42,629 bases of DNA, taken from NCBI GenBank assembly GCA_963593685.1, contig CAVBBP010000020.1, positions 1 to 42,629 of the forward strand. Reading direction: 5' to 3'. This stretch comes from W0P28-013 sp963593685 (lineage in GTDB: Bacteria > Bacteroidota > Bacteroidia > Bacteroidales > Paludibacteraceae). Positions 17,296 to 26,311 of this stretch are shown here, piece after piece. The position numbers and the translations under genes were made by a program. The notes under the pieces were generated by a model that worked only from the letters and a program-made list of their open reading frames with translations, was not told the DNA's origin and made no database searches. Position 1 is the stretch's first letter, and each line of letters starts with the position of its first letter.

Positions 17296-18456
17296 ATGAA
17301 CGACGCTACCCGACAGTTTGTTTTTGCTCACCAGCGCGACGATGTGCGTGCGTTGGCGCTGCACGGTGCGCCTACTGGCGTGGATTTGCGCTATGCGTTG
17401 CAGCAGATAGCCGCGCGGCAGATTCTGACCGACAAAGTGCCGAGTTGGGCGTGCTGTCCCGAGGTGGAGTTTCCGCCTCATCTGTCGGTCGAACAGTGTT
17501 CGTCGGAGGCGGCGGCACGCTACAAAAGCGGACTTTTGTCGGGGTGTTCGCTGGTCGATTTGACGGGCGGACTTGGTGTCGATTGCCACTTTTTGTCGCA
17601 GCGTTTTGCGCAAACCGACTATGTGGAGCGCGAACCGAATCTTGCGGCGTTGGCCGAGCAGAATTTTGCCGTTTTAGGCGATAAAATCGGTGTGCATTGC
17701 GCCGATTGCGAAGACTTTTTGCCAACCATGCCGCCTGTCGATGCCATCTATCTCGACCCTGCGCGGCGCGATGTGGCGGGGCGCAAAACCGTTGCGCTGG
17801 CCGACTGCACGCCCAATGTGGCTGATTTGCAAGAGTTGTTGCTCGAAAAGGCGCAGCAGGTGTTGGTCAAACTGTCGCCGATGCTCGATATTGCGCTGCT
17901 GCAGCGCGAATTGCAGCACATCAAGCAAATTCATGTGGTGGCAACGGGCAACGAATGCAAAGAGGTTTTGGCACTTTTGGAGCGCGATTTTGTGGGCGAA
18001 CCAACGATTTTTGCCATAAATCTTCCTGATAATGAGGTGTTTGCATTCCGTCTGTCGGACGAAAAACAGGCGGCGTGTCTTTGGGCGGATCGTCTGCAAC
18101 GCTATCTGTACGAACCCAACGCTGCGCTGCTCAAAGCGGGCGCGTTTCGCAGTATGGCAGTGTGCTACAATCTGCATAAACTGCACATTAACAGCCACTT
18201 ATACACTTCTAATGAATTTCTGCCAAACTTTCCAGGACGGCAGTTCGAGGTCGTTGGCGCGGCACCGTTCGACAAGAAAATCGGCAAAACACTCTTGGCT
18301 GATGTGGCGAAAGCCAATTTGACCGTGCGCAATTTTCCGCTTTCGGTAGCCGACCTGCGCAAGAAACTGCGCCTCACCGAAGGCGGCGACATCTATTTGT
18401 TCGCCACTACCCTCGCCGACGGACAGCGTGTGATTGTGCGTTGCCAAAAGGCGTAG
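17296..18456 (+). CDS. Class I SAM-dependent methyltransferase with THUMP-like C-terminal domain
   Basis: The 386-residue protein has an N-terminal region of about 90 residues, then a Rossmann methyltransferase core. SAM motif I is SLVDLTGGLGVDCHFLSQ near residue 85 and the catalytic-type DPARRD is near 145. The C-terminal part (about 270-386) fits the ferredoxin-like plus THUMP-like domains of the Porphyromonas gingivalis PG_1098 group. Such domains usually bind RNA, so an RNA substrate is likely but unproven. The start MNDATRQFV is chosen because residues upstream of it in the open frame are Phe-rich and unlike the family. It is divergent from the DUF4349 gene and convergent with the permease gene one base away. 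Confidence 0.82.
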   Translation: MNDATRQFVFAHQRDDVRALALHGAPTGVDLRYALQQIAARQILTDKVPSWACCPEVEFPPHLSVEQCSSEAAARYKSGLLSGCSLVDLTGGLGVDCHFLSQRFAQTDYVEREPNLAALAEQNFAVLGDKIGVHCADCEDFLPTMPPVDAIYLDPARRDVAGRKTVALADCTPNVADLQELLLEKAQQVLVKLSPMLDIALLQRELQHIKQIHVVATGNECKEVLALLERDFVGEPTIFAINLPDNEVFAFRLSDEKQAACLWADRLQRYLYEPNAALLKAGAFRSMAVCYNLHKLHINSHLYTSNEFLPNFPGRQFEVVGAAPFDKKIGKTLLADVAKANLTVRNFPLSVADLRKKLRLTEGGDIYLFATTLADGQRVIVRCQKA

Positions 18457-18457
18457 G

Positions 18458-19156
18458 CTACGCCTCGCACAGGTGTTCGAAGATGAAAAACAGTCCCAGC
18501 GCAATGAACAGCGCGCCCACGCCCCAGCGAAACCATTTGCCAATGTGCCGCACACGGTCGTAGAAACGGCTGATGCTGTCGTAACTGAACGCCAAAATCC
18601 ACGCAATGACCAGCACAGGCAACGCCACGATGATGGCAAAAAAGATGATGTGCCAAATGGAGATATTCGGTTGCGCCACCATGCCAAAGAAGAGTGCGGC
18701 GTTGGTTGGGCAGAACGCCAGCGACAGCACCGCCCCAAGCAGCAGTGACCCAACAGCGTTTGGTTTGACGCGGCTTTCGACCTTGCCCGACAGTGCGCTA
18801 CTTTTGAACGCAGGCAAAAATTCGGCGGCAAACATCAGCACGCCCATCAGCACAAGGAACGGCGCAAGCATCAACTCGCCATACTCCGAAAAAAAGTCCT
18901 GAATGTGCAGAATATCGGCACCGCCACGCAGGAGCAACATCAACGCTGCGCCCAAAATACCGAACGCCAGCGTGCGGCCGAGCGTGTACCACAACCCATT
19001 GAAAAAGACGCGTTTAGGGCTGTTCAAGTCGCGGCTCACATAGCCGATGGCGGCGATGTTAGTGAGAATGGCGCATGGGTCGATAGCAAACACCAACGCC
19101 AGCAAAAAAGTAACCCACCACGGCGAGGCGGAAGAAAAATTGGTAAGGAGGTCCAT
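18458..19156 (-). CDS. CcdA/DsbD-like membrane transporter, ArsG-type
   Basis: The 232-residue protein has six hydrophobic segments in two halves, as in the cytochrome c biogenesis CcdA/DsbD transmembrane family. FAIDPCAILTN near residue 24 and LAFCPTNAALFFG near 150 hold the paired cysteines at equivalent places in each half. This pattern fits the ArsG group, annotated as aromatic arsenical efflux permease, which in other genomes often sits beside a thioredoxin and a nitrophenyl-compound nitroreductase. No such partner is present here, so electron transfer across the membrane is an equally good possibility. The stop is one base from the stop of the convergent methyltransferase gene. Confidence 0.75.
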   Translation of the reverse strand: MDLLTNFSSASPWWVTFLLALVFAIDPCAILTNIAAIGYVSRDLNSPKRVFFNGLWYTLGRTLAFGILGAALMLLLRGGADILHIQDFFSEYGELMLAPFLVLMGVLMFAAEFLPAFKSSALSGKVESRVKPNAVGSLLLGAVLSLAFCPTNAALFFGMVAQPNISIWHIIFFAIIVALPVLVIAWILAFSYDSISRFYDRVRHIGKWFRWGVGALFIALGLFFIFEHLCEA

Positions 19157-19387
19157 TTCAAATTTGGGTTGATGAGTTGATAAGTTGATGAGTTTAACGC
19201 ATTGGTGTTGGTCAGCAGATTTCTAATTTCTGGTTTCTAAGTTTCTCGCGCTGCGCGCTGTTTCTATGTTTCGTTGTTGTTTGGTTATCGTTGAAGCGTT
19301 TAATCGTTGAAGCGTTCGGACGCACTCGATGCATCCCTACATTCAACTTTATAGACTTTTCACTTTATACACTTTCACACTTTCACA
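19157..19387. repeat. Intergenic repeat mosaic (locus D)
   Basis: The stretch has a TTGATGAGTTGATAAG...AACGCATTGGTGTTGG word, TTTCTAATTTCTGG units, CGCGCTGCGCGCTG, CGTTGAAGCGTTTAATCG, a REP-like GGACGCACTCGATGCATCC at 19318-19336, and TTTCACACTTTCACAC units. The last run into the stop codon of the DPP IV gene at 19388. No gene is seen. Confidence 0.8.
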
Positions 19388-21544
19388 CTACTTTAAGTGT
19401 TGCTGCAGGAAGCGTGTGCAGCGTGTGTAGAGGTGCAAGCGTGCTTCTGCACCGAGTATGCTGTGGTTTTTGTTGGGATAAAACTGCATTTCGAACTGTT
19501 TGCCAGCCTCTACCAATTTTTCGATGTAGAGCCACGACTGCTGCGTATGCACATTATCGTCGGCAGTGCCGTGAACAAGCAGCAGTTCGCCCTGCAAGCG
19601 GTCGGCTTTGTCGAGCAGACTGGCCTGCGCATAGCCGCGGTCGTTCTCCTGCGGACGGTTCATAAAACGCTCGCCGTAGGCTGTGTCGTAGTAGTGCCAA
19701 TCGGTTACTGGCGCAATAGCGATGCCCGCTTTGAACGCGCCTCCGCCGTTGGTGAGGCAACTCAATGTGGTGAATCCGCCGTAACTCCAGCCCCAAATGG
19801 CGATGCGCTCGCTATCGACAAAATCGAGCGAGCCAAGATATTTTGCAGCCTCCACCTGATCTTTCACCTCGAGTTCGCCAAGATTTTTGTAGGTACAAGT
19901 GCGGAAATCGCGGCCGCGTGCGCCAGTGCCACGCCCATCGACGCAAGCCACCACAAAGCCCATCTGCGACAGGTAGTACTCCCAATCGAGATGAAAACGA
20001 TTCAACACCTCTTGCGAATTGGGACCGCTGTACTGCACCATCACCAGCGGCAATTTTGCGCCAATTTCCACATTTTTCGGCTTCACAATCCAGCCGTTAA
20101 GCGCAATGCCTTCCGATGTTTGGAAAGTGAAAAATTCTTTGTGTGGCAAGTTCAATTCGGCAGTCAAAGTTTTGAGTGCAGCATTCTCTTCGAGCGTGCG
20201 TAGCGTTTTGCCTTTGCTATTTAATATGGTGTAGCAATTTGGCGTTTCGGTGTTGTTGAATTGGTAGATGGCATAGGCAAACTGCGCCGAAAACTCCGCG
20301 CTGCAAATGCCGTCGCCCGTGCCAATGCGCGACAAGTTGCCTTTGGCATCGGCTCGGTACACTTCGCGATTGATGGGCGACTCTTTGGCGGCTTGGAAAT
20401 AGGCGGTTTTTGTCTGTTCGTCGTAGCCGTAGAAGTCGGTTACATCCCACTTGCCCGAAGTGATTTGGCGTTTTTGGGTGCCGTTGGCGTCGAAAAGATA
20501 GAGATGCCGCCAACCGTCGCGCTCGCTCATCGCCACAAAACTGTTGTCGGAGTTGAAATGCAGGCTGTTCAAGTTGGCATAATCGACAAAAGTTGCGCCC
20601 GATTCGCTCAAAATGCGGCGTGCCACGCCCGAACGCGCATTGAACGCCAGCAGATCTAATTGCGTCTGCGAGCGGTTCAAACGCACCGCCGCCAGCGTAT
20701 TGGCATCGTTTGTCCAGCGAATTATCGGAATGTAGATGTCGGCATCGCCATCGAAGTGCATCTGTTTGGTGGTGCGGTTCTGCACATCGTACACAAGCAG
20801 TTGCACGCTCGAATTTTTGCCGCCAGCACGCGGATATTTGTACGAAATCGAGGTCGGATAGCCATCGGCAAAATTTTGGAAAGTGTACTCGCCGACCTCG
20901 CTCTCGTCGAAGCGCACATAGGCCAGCAGTTTGCTGTCGGCACTCCATTCGAAGTAGCGTGTTTGGCAAAATTCCTCCTCGTAAACCCAGTCGGGCGTGC
21001 CGTTGATTATCTGGCCTTTTTCGCCGTCGGTGGTGATGGCGAGTTCTGTGCCAAAATCGAGTTTTTTCAGAAACAGATTGTTGTCGCGCGCAAACGCCAC
21101 AATGCGTCCGTTGGGCGAGAATTGCGCCATCTGAATTTCGTTTTTCTCGTCGCTCAAAGGCTCTATTTTGTTGCGTTTCAGATAATAGACATAGTACGAA
21201 GCCGTGGCCGAGCGGCGATAGATTTTGTGCGAATCGGTATGCACGAGCAGCCGCTCTTCGTCGGCCGAAAAGGCGTAACCTTCGATTTTTGCAATCGGGC
21301 AATCGGCAATTTTGTCGATGTCGAACAGCGTAGCCACCGCCTTGCCCGACGCATAGTCGTAAGCCACAATGCGTTTGCCGTCGTCGCTCAACGAAGCGTA
21401 ACGCTGTCCATCGTTCATGTGATAGACCTCGGCGGGGTGTTTTGGCTTGTAGTCGCCGCGCGTAAACGCCTCTAAATAGGCTTGTGGCTGCGCCACAAGT
21501 GCGCCAACGCAAAAAAGAAGTGAGAAAAATATAGTTTTACGCAT
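19388..21544 (-). CDS. Dipeptidyl peptidase IV (S9B serine peptidase)
   Basis: The 718-residue enzyme removes X-Pro or X-Ala dipeptides from peptide N-termini. Residues 1-18 are a signal peptide (VGALVA-Q), so it acts in the periplasm or outside. The N-terminal beta-propeller carries the DPP IV signature DWVYEEEF, with glutamates E189-E191 that bind the substrate N-terminus. The C-terminal alpha/beta-hydrolase domain has GWSYGGF with Ser587, HGTADDNVH with Asp663 and NKNHSI with His694. Length and motifs are standard for Bacteroidetes DPP IV. Stand-alone gene with its own promoter about 130 bases upstream. Confidence 0.93.
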   Translation of the reverse strand: MRKTIFFSLLFCVGALVAQPQAYLEAFTRGDYKPKHPAEVYHMNDGQRYASLSDDGKRIVAYDYASGKAVATLFDIDKIADCPIAKIEGYAFSADEERLLVHTDSHKIYRRSATASYYVYYLKRNKIEPLSDEKNEIQMAQFSPNGRIVAFARDNNLFLKKLDFGTELAITTDGEKGQIINGTPDWVYEEEFCQTRYFEWSADSKLLAYVRFDESEVGEYTFQNFADGYPTSISYKYPRAGGKNSSVQLLVYDVQNRTTKQMHFDGDADIYIPIIRWTNDANTLAAVRLNRSQTQLDLLAFNARSGVARRILSESGATFVDYANLNSLHFNSDNSFVAMSERDGWRHLYLFDANGTQKRQITSGKWDVTDFYGYDEQTKTAYFQAAKESPINREVYRADAKGNLSRIGTGDGICSAEFSAQFAYAIYQFNNTETPNCYTILNSKGKTLRTLEENAALKTLTAELNLPHKEFFTFQTSEGIALNGWIVKPKNVEIGAKLPLVMVQYSGPNSQEVLNRFHLDWEYYLSQMGFVVACVDGRGTGARGRDFRTCTYKNLGELEVKDQVEAAKYLGSLDFVDSERIAIWGWSYGGFTTLSCLTNGGGAFKAGIAIAPVTDWHYYDTAYGERFMNRPQENDRGYAQASLLDKADRLQGELLLVHGTADDNVHTQQSWLYIEKLVEAGKQFEMQFYPNKNHSILGAEARLHLYTRCTRFLQQHLK

Positions 21545-21660
21545 TATGCTATTTCTGATTTCTGATTTCTAGTTTCTAATTTTTGGATGCGACATGCCGC
21601 ACCATATAATTTGCAGTTGGTTGAAGTTACCGCCCCTCTCAACTCTGAACGATAATCTCT
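21545..21660. repeat. Leader repeats upstream of DPP IV
   Basis: TTTCTGATTTCTGATTTC and TAGTTTCTAATTT units at 21550-21582 and a degenerate REP-like word (GGATGCGACATGCCGCACC, 21585-21603) lie between the DPP IV start and its promoter, so they would be in its transcript leader. Confidence 0.6.
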
Positions 21661-21677
21661 CATCCTTTACTAACCTG

Positions 21678-21709
21678 CAAAATTAGAAAAAAATGTGCGA
21701 ATTCGACAA
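21678..21709 (-). promoter_or_regulatory. Promoter of the DPP IV gene
   Basis: On the minus strand TTG (21709-21707) and TAATTTTG (21685-21678) are 21 bases apart. Confidence 0.65.
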
Positions 21710-21800
21710 ATATTCTGCCGAAAATGTTGAAATTTTGCATTTTGTGAGGATAAAAAGCGGTTTTATAAGATCAAATAGACAAAAATCGGTCAAAAAAGAG

Positions 21801-21808
21801 TAATTTTG
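21801..21808 (+). promoter_or_regulatory. -7 box of the aminotransferase gene
   Basis: TAATTTTG fits TAnnTTTG and lies 19 bases before the ATG at 21828. No clear TTG is seen upstream. Confidence 0.5.
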
Positions 21809-21827
21809 CACACCAAATTTTCGAAAG

Positions 21828-22961
21828 ATGAAACCGATTCAGATGGTAGACCTGCGTTCGCAGTACGAGAAAATCAAAACTGATGTAGATGCTGGTATTC
21901 AAGCAGTTATCGATAGCACTGCTTTTGTGAAAGGCGCGAAAGTTACCGAATTTCAGGCGCATTTGGAGCAGTATCTCGGCGTGAAACATGTAATTCCTGT
22001 GGGCAACGGCACCGATGCGCTGCTCATCGCCATGATGGCACTCGACCTCAAGCCCGGCGACGAGGTTATCACGCCCACATTCACATTCATTGCCACGGCC
22101 GAAGTGGTGGCATTGTTGGGACTTACGCCCGTAGTGGTCGATGTCGATTTCGACACATTCAACATCGATATCGAAGCGGTGAAACGCGCCATCACGCCAC
22201 GCACTAAAGCCATTGTGCCTGTGCATCTGTTCGGACAAAATGCCAACATGGAACAACTGCTGGCGCTGGCAAATGCGCATCACCTTTATGTGGTGGAAGA
22301 TGCTTGCCAAAGTATCGGTGCGGAATACACTTTTGCCGATGGACGGCGCGCAAAATCGGGCTGTATGGGAAATATCGGCTGCACCTCGTTTTTCCCGTCG
22401 AAAAATCTCGGCTGCTACGGCGATGGCGGCGCGCTCTTTACCAACGACGACGATTTGGCGCACAAAATACGCACCATCGCCAACCACGGCATGGAGGTGC
22501 GCTACCACCACGACCGCGTCGGCGTAAATTCGCGCTTGGACAGCATACAGGCCGCTGTGTTGGACGCTAAACTGCCGCATTTGGACGAATACATTGCCGC
22601 GCGACAGAAGGCCGCCGCCTACTACACTGCCGCTTTTGCCCATTGCGACAAGATTCTCGCGCCTGCCGTTGCGCCGCAAACCACGCATGTGTTCCACCAA
22701 TACACCTTGCGGCTTGTCGGTTGCGACCGCGACCGTGTGCGCCAACGCTTGGTCGACTGCGGCATTCCATCGATGATTTATTACCCAGTGCCGCTGCACC
22801 TGCAAAAAGCCTACCACGACCCACGCTACAAGGTAGGCGATTTTCCTGTGGCCGAGCGTTTGTCGGCGTGCGTACTTTCGCTGCCGATGCACACCGAACT
22901 CGACGATGAGCAGTTGGCGTACATCACAAAAAATGTGCTTGAAGCCGTCGCAAATGGCTGA
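21828..22961 (+). CDS. DegT/DnrJ/EryC1/StrS sugar aminotransferase, WbpE-like
   Basis: The 377-residue PLP enzyme aminates a nucleotide 3- or 4-keto sugar. The opening MVDLRSQY, the substrate/PLP region VGNGTDALLIA, Asp158 in VVEDACQS and the PLP lysine K192 in SFFPSKNLGCYGDGGAL are all present. These features match WbpE/WlbC, which makes UDP-2-acetamido-3-amino-glucuronate. Homologues of the flanking steps, WbpB and WbpD, lie at 33624-34589 and 35003-35578, 11 kb away. Other members of the family act on dTDP-sugars, so the substrate is inferred. Stand-alone gene upstream of tRNA-Lys. Confidence 0.82.
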   Translation: MKPIQMVDLRSQYEKIKTDVDAGIQAVIDSTAFVKGAKVTEFQAHLEQYLGVKHVIPVGNGTDALLIAMMALDLKPGDEVITPTFTFIATAEVVALLGLTPVVVDVDFDTFNIDIEAVKRAITPRTKAIVPVHLFGQNANMEQLLALANAHHLYVVEDACQSIGAEYTFADGRRAKSGCMGNIGCTSFFPSKNLGCYGDGGALFTNDDDLAHKIRTIANHGMEVRYHHDRVGVNSRLDSIQAAVLDAKLPHLDEYIAARQKAAAYYTAAFAHCDKILAPAVAPQTTHVFHQYTLRLVGCDRDRVRQRLVDCGIPSMIYYPVPLHLQKAYHDPRYKVGDFPVAERLSACVLSLPMHTELDDEQLAYITKNVLEAVANG

Positions 22962-22997
22962 TTTTTAAGCAAAAGCGAAAAAAGTGCCGTATAGTGC

Positions 22998-23026
22998 TTG
23001 CAACTGACATTTTTTTTGTACCTTTG
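22998..23026 (+). promoter_or_regulatory. Promoter of tRNA-Lys
   Basis: TTG at 22998-23000 and TACCTTTG at 23019-23026 are separated by 18 bases. The tRNA starts 20 bases later. Confidence 0.75.
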
Positions 23027-23046
23027 CACGCGAAAATAATCGGTAT

Positions 23047-23122
<76 letters not shown>

Positions 23123-23125
23123 CTG

Positions 23126-23168
23126 AAAATCAGGGAGTTACAAACAAAAACTGCCTGATTTTTTTTGT
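23126..23168 (+). terminator. Terminator after tRNA-Lys
   Basis: AAAATCAGG (23126-23134) pairs with CCTGATTTT (23154-23162) and is followed by further T. The rest of the gap to 23408 holds a GC-rich stretch (about 23170-23267) with no supportable gene. Confidence 0.75.
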
Positions 23169-23408
23169 TTGTAGTGCCGCACTCACCGCCGACACACCCA
23201 CACTGACCGCCTTGGGACTTTCGCTCGCCGCCATTTTTACCCTCACCGAAGCGTTGAAATTGGCGTAAATTCATCGTACTTTCGGAGCGCATCGGACGCT
23301 CAAATTTTATGCTGTACAACATATAAAAATGTTTGTACATGTGGGCGAATTTGCGTAAATTGCCGAAATGAAAAGTTTGATTTTTGAAAAAGGCTTAATA
23401 TATTGTGT

Positions 23409-25397
23409 ATGAGTTACTTAAAATTTGACAAGACGCTGCTGACCAACCTCGAAAAATCGCTCGACAAGGAGATGCTGCGCACGAACAAGGCTGGCGCATA
23501 CGCCAGTACGACGATTATCGACTGCAATACGCGCAAGTACCACGGCCTGCTGGTGGTGCCCGTTCCGACGCTCGACCGCGACAATCATGTGCTGCTCTCG
23601 TCGTGCGACGAAACGGTGATACAGCACGGCGCAGAGTTCAATCTCGGCATTCACAAATATCAAGGCGACTACTTCAGTCCGCGCGGCCACAAGTACATTC
23701 GCGAGTTCCACATCGATTCGGTGGCGACGACCATCTACCGCGTGGGCGGCGTGATTCTGCAAAAAGAGCGCATTTTGGTTTCGTTCGAAAATCGCGTGCT
23801 GGTGCGCTACACGCTGCTCGAGGCACATTCGCCCACGAAACTGCGGCTCAAACCGTTTCTCGCTTTCCGCAATGTGAACGAACTGACGCACGAAAACAAC
23901 AAAATAAATCGCACTTGCACCGAAGTAGAAAACGGCATTTCGTGCTGCCTCTACGACGGCTATCCAAATCTGGTGATGCAGACCAACAAACAGGTTACTT
24001 TTGTGCCGCAAGCCGATTGGTACCGTGGCATCGAGTACTTGAAAGAGCAGGAACGCGGCTACGAATACAGCGAAGATTTGTATGTACCCGGCTATTTCGA
24101 GTTGGACATTAAAAAGGGTGAAACGGTGATTTTTTCGGCAGGAACAGAGCCTGTAAGTGTGCGCCGCTTGAAAAAACTCTTCGACGACGAAGTGGCGAAA
24201 CGCGTTGGGCGCACCGACTTTTTCACCTGTTTGAAAAATGCCGCACACCAATTTTACAACAAAAAAGAGGACGGCTACTATCTGCTGGCGGGCTATCCGT
24301 GGTTCAAATACCGCGCCCGCGACGAATTTGTGGCACTTCCCGGCGCAACGCTGGCGGTTGGCGAAACCGATATGTTCGAAAAAATGATGGAAATTGGCGT
24401 AACCGCCGTGCGCGACTACATCGATGGCAAACCCAAAAGCACGCAACTGAAAGAGGTGAGTTCGCCCGATGTGCTGCTCTGGTTTGTGTGGGACATTCAG
24501 CAGTACGCCCAAGCGACCTCGTTGCAGCAAGCCGCCGAAAAATATGGCGCACATGTGCTCGATGTAATCGATTTCATTCGCCGACAGAAGCACAACAATC
24601 TGTTTGTTCACGACAGCGGATTGCTCTACACCGATGGCCGCTACAAGCCATCGACATGGATGAACGCCATGGAAAATGGTGTGCCAATCACGCCACGCAC
24701 AGGCTATGTGGTCGAGATAAATGCGCTCTGGTACAATGCGTTGAAGTTTGCGTCGGACTTGGCGCGCACGCTCAACCACGAAAATATGTCGGATTTGCTC
24801 AACTATCAGGCCGAAATTATGCGGCAGTCGTTCGTTGCCACATTCTGGAACGGCATCTATCTGGACGACTATGTCGATGGCGACTACCACAACCGCGAGG
24901 TGCGTCCCAACATGATTTTTGCCGTTTCGTTACCCTATTCGCCGCTCGAACGCCAGCAACAAAAGTCGCTGCTCGACATTGTTACGCGCGAACTGCTCAC
25001 CATAAAGGGTTTGCGCAGCCTCAGTCCGAAAAGCGGCATGTATCGCCCGATTTACATTGGCGGCCAACTCGAGCGCGACCGCAACTACCACAACGGTCCT
25101 GTTTGGCCGTGGACTACGGCGGCTTTTGCCGAAGCCTATCTGCGTGTGCATAAAATGAGCGGCGTGGCTCTGCTGATGCGCCTTTTGGCAGGTTTCGAGA
25201 GCGATTTGACCGAACTGACCGTCGGCTGTCTGTCCGAACTGTACGACGGCAATCCGCCATTCCGCGGGCATGGTGCTATGAGTTACGCGCCCACAGTGGC
25301 CGAAGTACTGCGCGCCAAAAAGGTGATGGAAGATTTTGTGGCATCGCTCAACGAACAGCAAATCAGCGACTACGGCATCGGCAAAATAGTGAAATAG
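23409..25397 (+). CDS. Glycogen debranching enzyme (amylo-alpha-1,6-glucosidase family)
   Basis: The 662-residue cytoplasmic enzyme removes alpha-1,6 branches from glycogen. The N-terminal domain (about 20-240, TRKYHGLLVVPVP near 40) matches GDE_N. The C-terminal (alpha/alpha)6-barrel (about 285-655) matches GDE_C, with GYPWFKYRARDEFVALPG near 296, DVLLWFVWDIQQYA near 355 and YHNGPVWPWTTAAFAEAY near 560. Relatives usually have GYPWF..WGRD, and RARD here keeps the Arg-Asp pair. The ATG at 23409 is preferred to a TTG six bases earlier. It leads the run GDE, GT4, GH57 common in Bacteroidetes for glycogen metabolism, interrupted here by three inserted genes that begin 15 bases after its stop. Confidence 0.9.
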   Translation: MSYLKFDKTLLTNLEKSLDKEMLRTNKAGAYASTTIIDCNTRKYHGLLVVPVPTLDRDNHVLLSSCDETVIQHGAEFNLGIHKYQGDYFSPRGHKYIREFHIDSVATTIYRVGGVILQKERILVSFENRVLVRYTLLEAHSPTKLRLKPFLAFRNVNELTHENNKINRTCTEVENGISCCLYDGYPNLVMQTNKQVTFVPQADWYRGIEYLKEQERGYEYSEDLYVPGYFELDIKKGETVIFSAGTEPVSVRRLKKLFDDEVAKRVGRTDFFTCLKNAAHQFYNKKEDGYYLLAGYPWFKYRARDEFVALPGATLAVGETDMFEKMMEIGVTAVRDYIDGKPKSTQLKEVSSPDVLLWFVWDIQQYAQATSLQQAAEKYGAHVLDVIDFIRRQKHNNLFVHDSGLLYTDGRYKPSTWMNAMENGVPITPRTGYVVEINALWYNALKFASDLARTLNHENMSDLLNYQAEIMRQSFVATFWNGIYLDDYVDGDYHNREVRPNMIFAVSLPYSPLERQQQKSLLDIVTRELLTIKGLRSLSPKSGMYRPIYIGGQLERDRNYHNGPVWPWTTAAFAEAYLRVHKMSGVALLMRLLAGFESDLTELTVGCLSELYDGNPPFRGHGAMSYAPTVAEVLRAKKVMEDFVASLNEQQISDYGIGKIVK

Positions 25398-25412
25398 AGA
25401 TGGAGAAAAACG

Positions 25413-25874
25413 ATGAAAACAAAACTGTTTTTTGCCGTAGCGGCACTGGCTCTGTGTTTGGGAGCATGCAAATCCACGAAATCCGAAGACTTGAGCTATT
25501 CAGAAAATGCTTTGGCACAACTGATTGGGGAATGGCAATGGGTAGAAACAAGAACGAATCACCCCGATTATTGGGAAACAGCAGAAAAAACAAATATAAA
25601 CGAGGTACTGCGTATAAGTGAAGATAAAAGTTGGAATCTATTGCGTAATGACACGCTAATTAGTAATGGCGTTGTTGTTAAATTATTTGCGCAAATTGAT
25701 ACTATTTGCACAGATGGTAAAACATTTACCTATATGAAATTATATGATGAAATCGTACAACAAGAGATACAACGATGTTATGTAATAACAAAAGAGGAGA
25801 ATGATAGTATGTTGTGTACTTACTATCAACCATGCTTGGCTGGAGATAGTCGCAAAATATGGAAAAAGAAGTAA
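25413..25874 (+). CDS. Small lipoprotein, paralogue 1, function unknown
   Basis: The 153-residue protein has a lipoprotein signal MKTKLFFAVAALALCLGAC (Cys19). The mature part is predicted mostly beta, opening with LIGEWQWVETR and with a mid-protein NDTLISNG, a pattern seen in small lipocalin-like or other beta-barrel lipoproteins. It shares its signal sequence, the G-(E/K)-W-x-W opening, a (N)D-(T/S)-L turn and a C-terminal C..G.S..WKK with the next gene, so the two are paralogues. Base composition is lower in GC than the genes around it. Four bases separate it from its paralogue, and a secreted C1 protease follows. A role as partner or inhibitor of that protease is inference from layout only. 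Confidence 0.75.
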   Translation: MKTKLFFAVAALALCLGACKSTKSEDLSYSENALAQLIGEWQWVETRTNHPDYWETAEKTNINEVLRISEDKSWNLLRNDTLISNGVVVKLFAQIDTICTDGKTFTYMKLYDEIVQQEIQRCYVITKEENDSMLCTYYQPCLAGDSRKIWKKK

Positions 25875-25878
25875 AGTT

Positions 25879-26295
25879 ATGAAAACAAAACTATTTTTTG
25901 CCGTTGTTGTGGTGGCAATGTGCTTGATGGCGTGCGAGACGTCTGTTGAACAGCCTCGTGCAGCGAACGCATTGCATGGAAAATGGACTTGGCGAAGCCA
26001 GATGGTTGGTTGTGCGCCAGAATATATTTCTATCGAAACACCTGAAACAACGGGTGAAAAGCGTGATTTGCTGTTCGACGAAACGCAATGGCACTATTTC
26101 GTAAACGATAGTTTAGTCAAAGAAAACGCTTATTTTTGCTCCTTATGCGAGCAACCCGATACGCTTTGGTGGACGACCTATGGCTCGAAATTACAAGAAA
26201 TCGTCGTCAAATGGTTTGCGCCAGATTCTATTTCTTTGGATTTGTCAGATGGCGGCGGCTGTCAAGGGCCAAGCGTGTGGAAAAAAGTTGAATGA
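25879..26295 (+). CDS. Small lipoprotein, paralogue 2, function unknown
   Basis: The 138-residue protein starts MKTKLFFAVVVVAMCLMAC (Cys19). The ATG at 25879 is chosen because it begins the lipoprotein signal. The mature part opens ALHGKWTWRSQ, contains FVNDSLVKENAYFCSLC, and ends GGCQGPSVWKKVE, mirroring paralogue 1 at all three places. It has four mature cysteines besides the lipidated one, compatible with disulfides outside the cytoplasm. It is four bases after paralogue 1 and 16 bases before the C1 protease, so the three are probably co-transcribed. Function is unknown; see the linked finding on a protease-partner cassette. Confidence 0.75.
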   Translation: MKTKLFFAVVVVAMCLMACETSVEQPRAANALHGKWTWRSQMVGCAPEYISIETPETTGEKRDLLFDETQWHYFVNDSLVKENAYFCSLCEQPDTLWWTTYGSKLQEIVVKWFAPDSISLDLSDGGGCQGPSVWKKVE

Positions 26296-26311
26296 TTAAA
26301 AAGTGTAGGTT

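Noticed and set aside
19157..19387. Small genes in the repeat-mosaic gaps
   Set aside because: Open frames there are short, low in complexity and change with each repeat unit.
20217..21512. Second open frame on the DPP IV strand
   Set aside because: Arg/Cys-rich shifted frame inside the DPP IV coding region.
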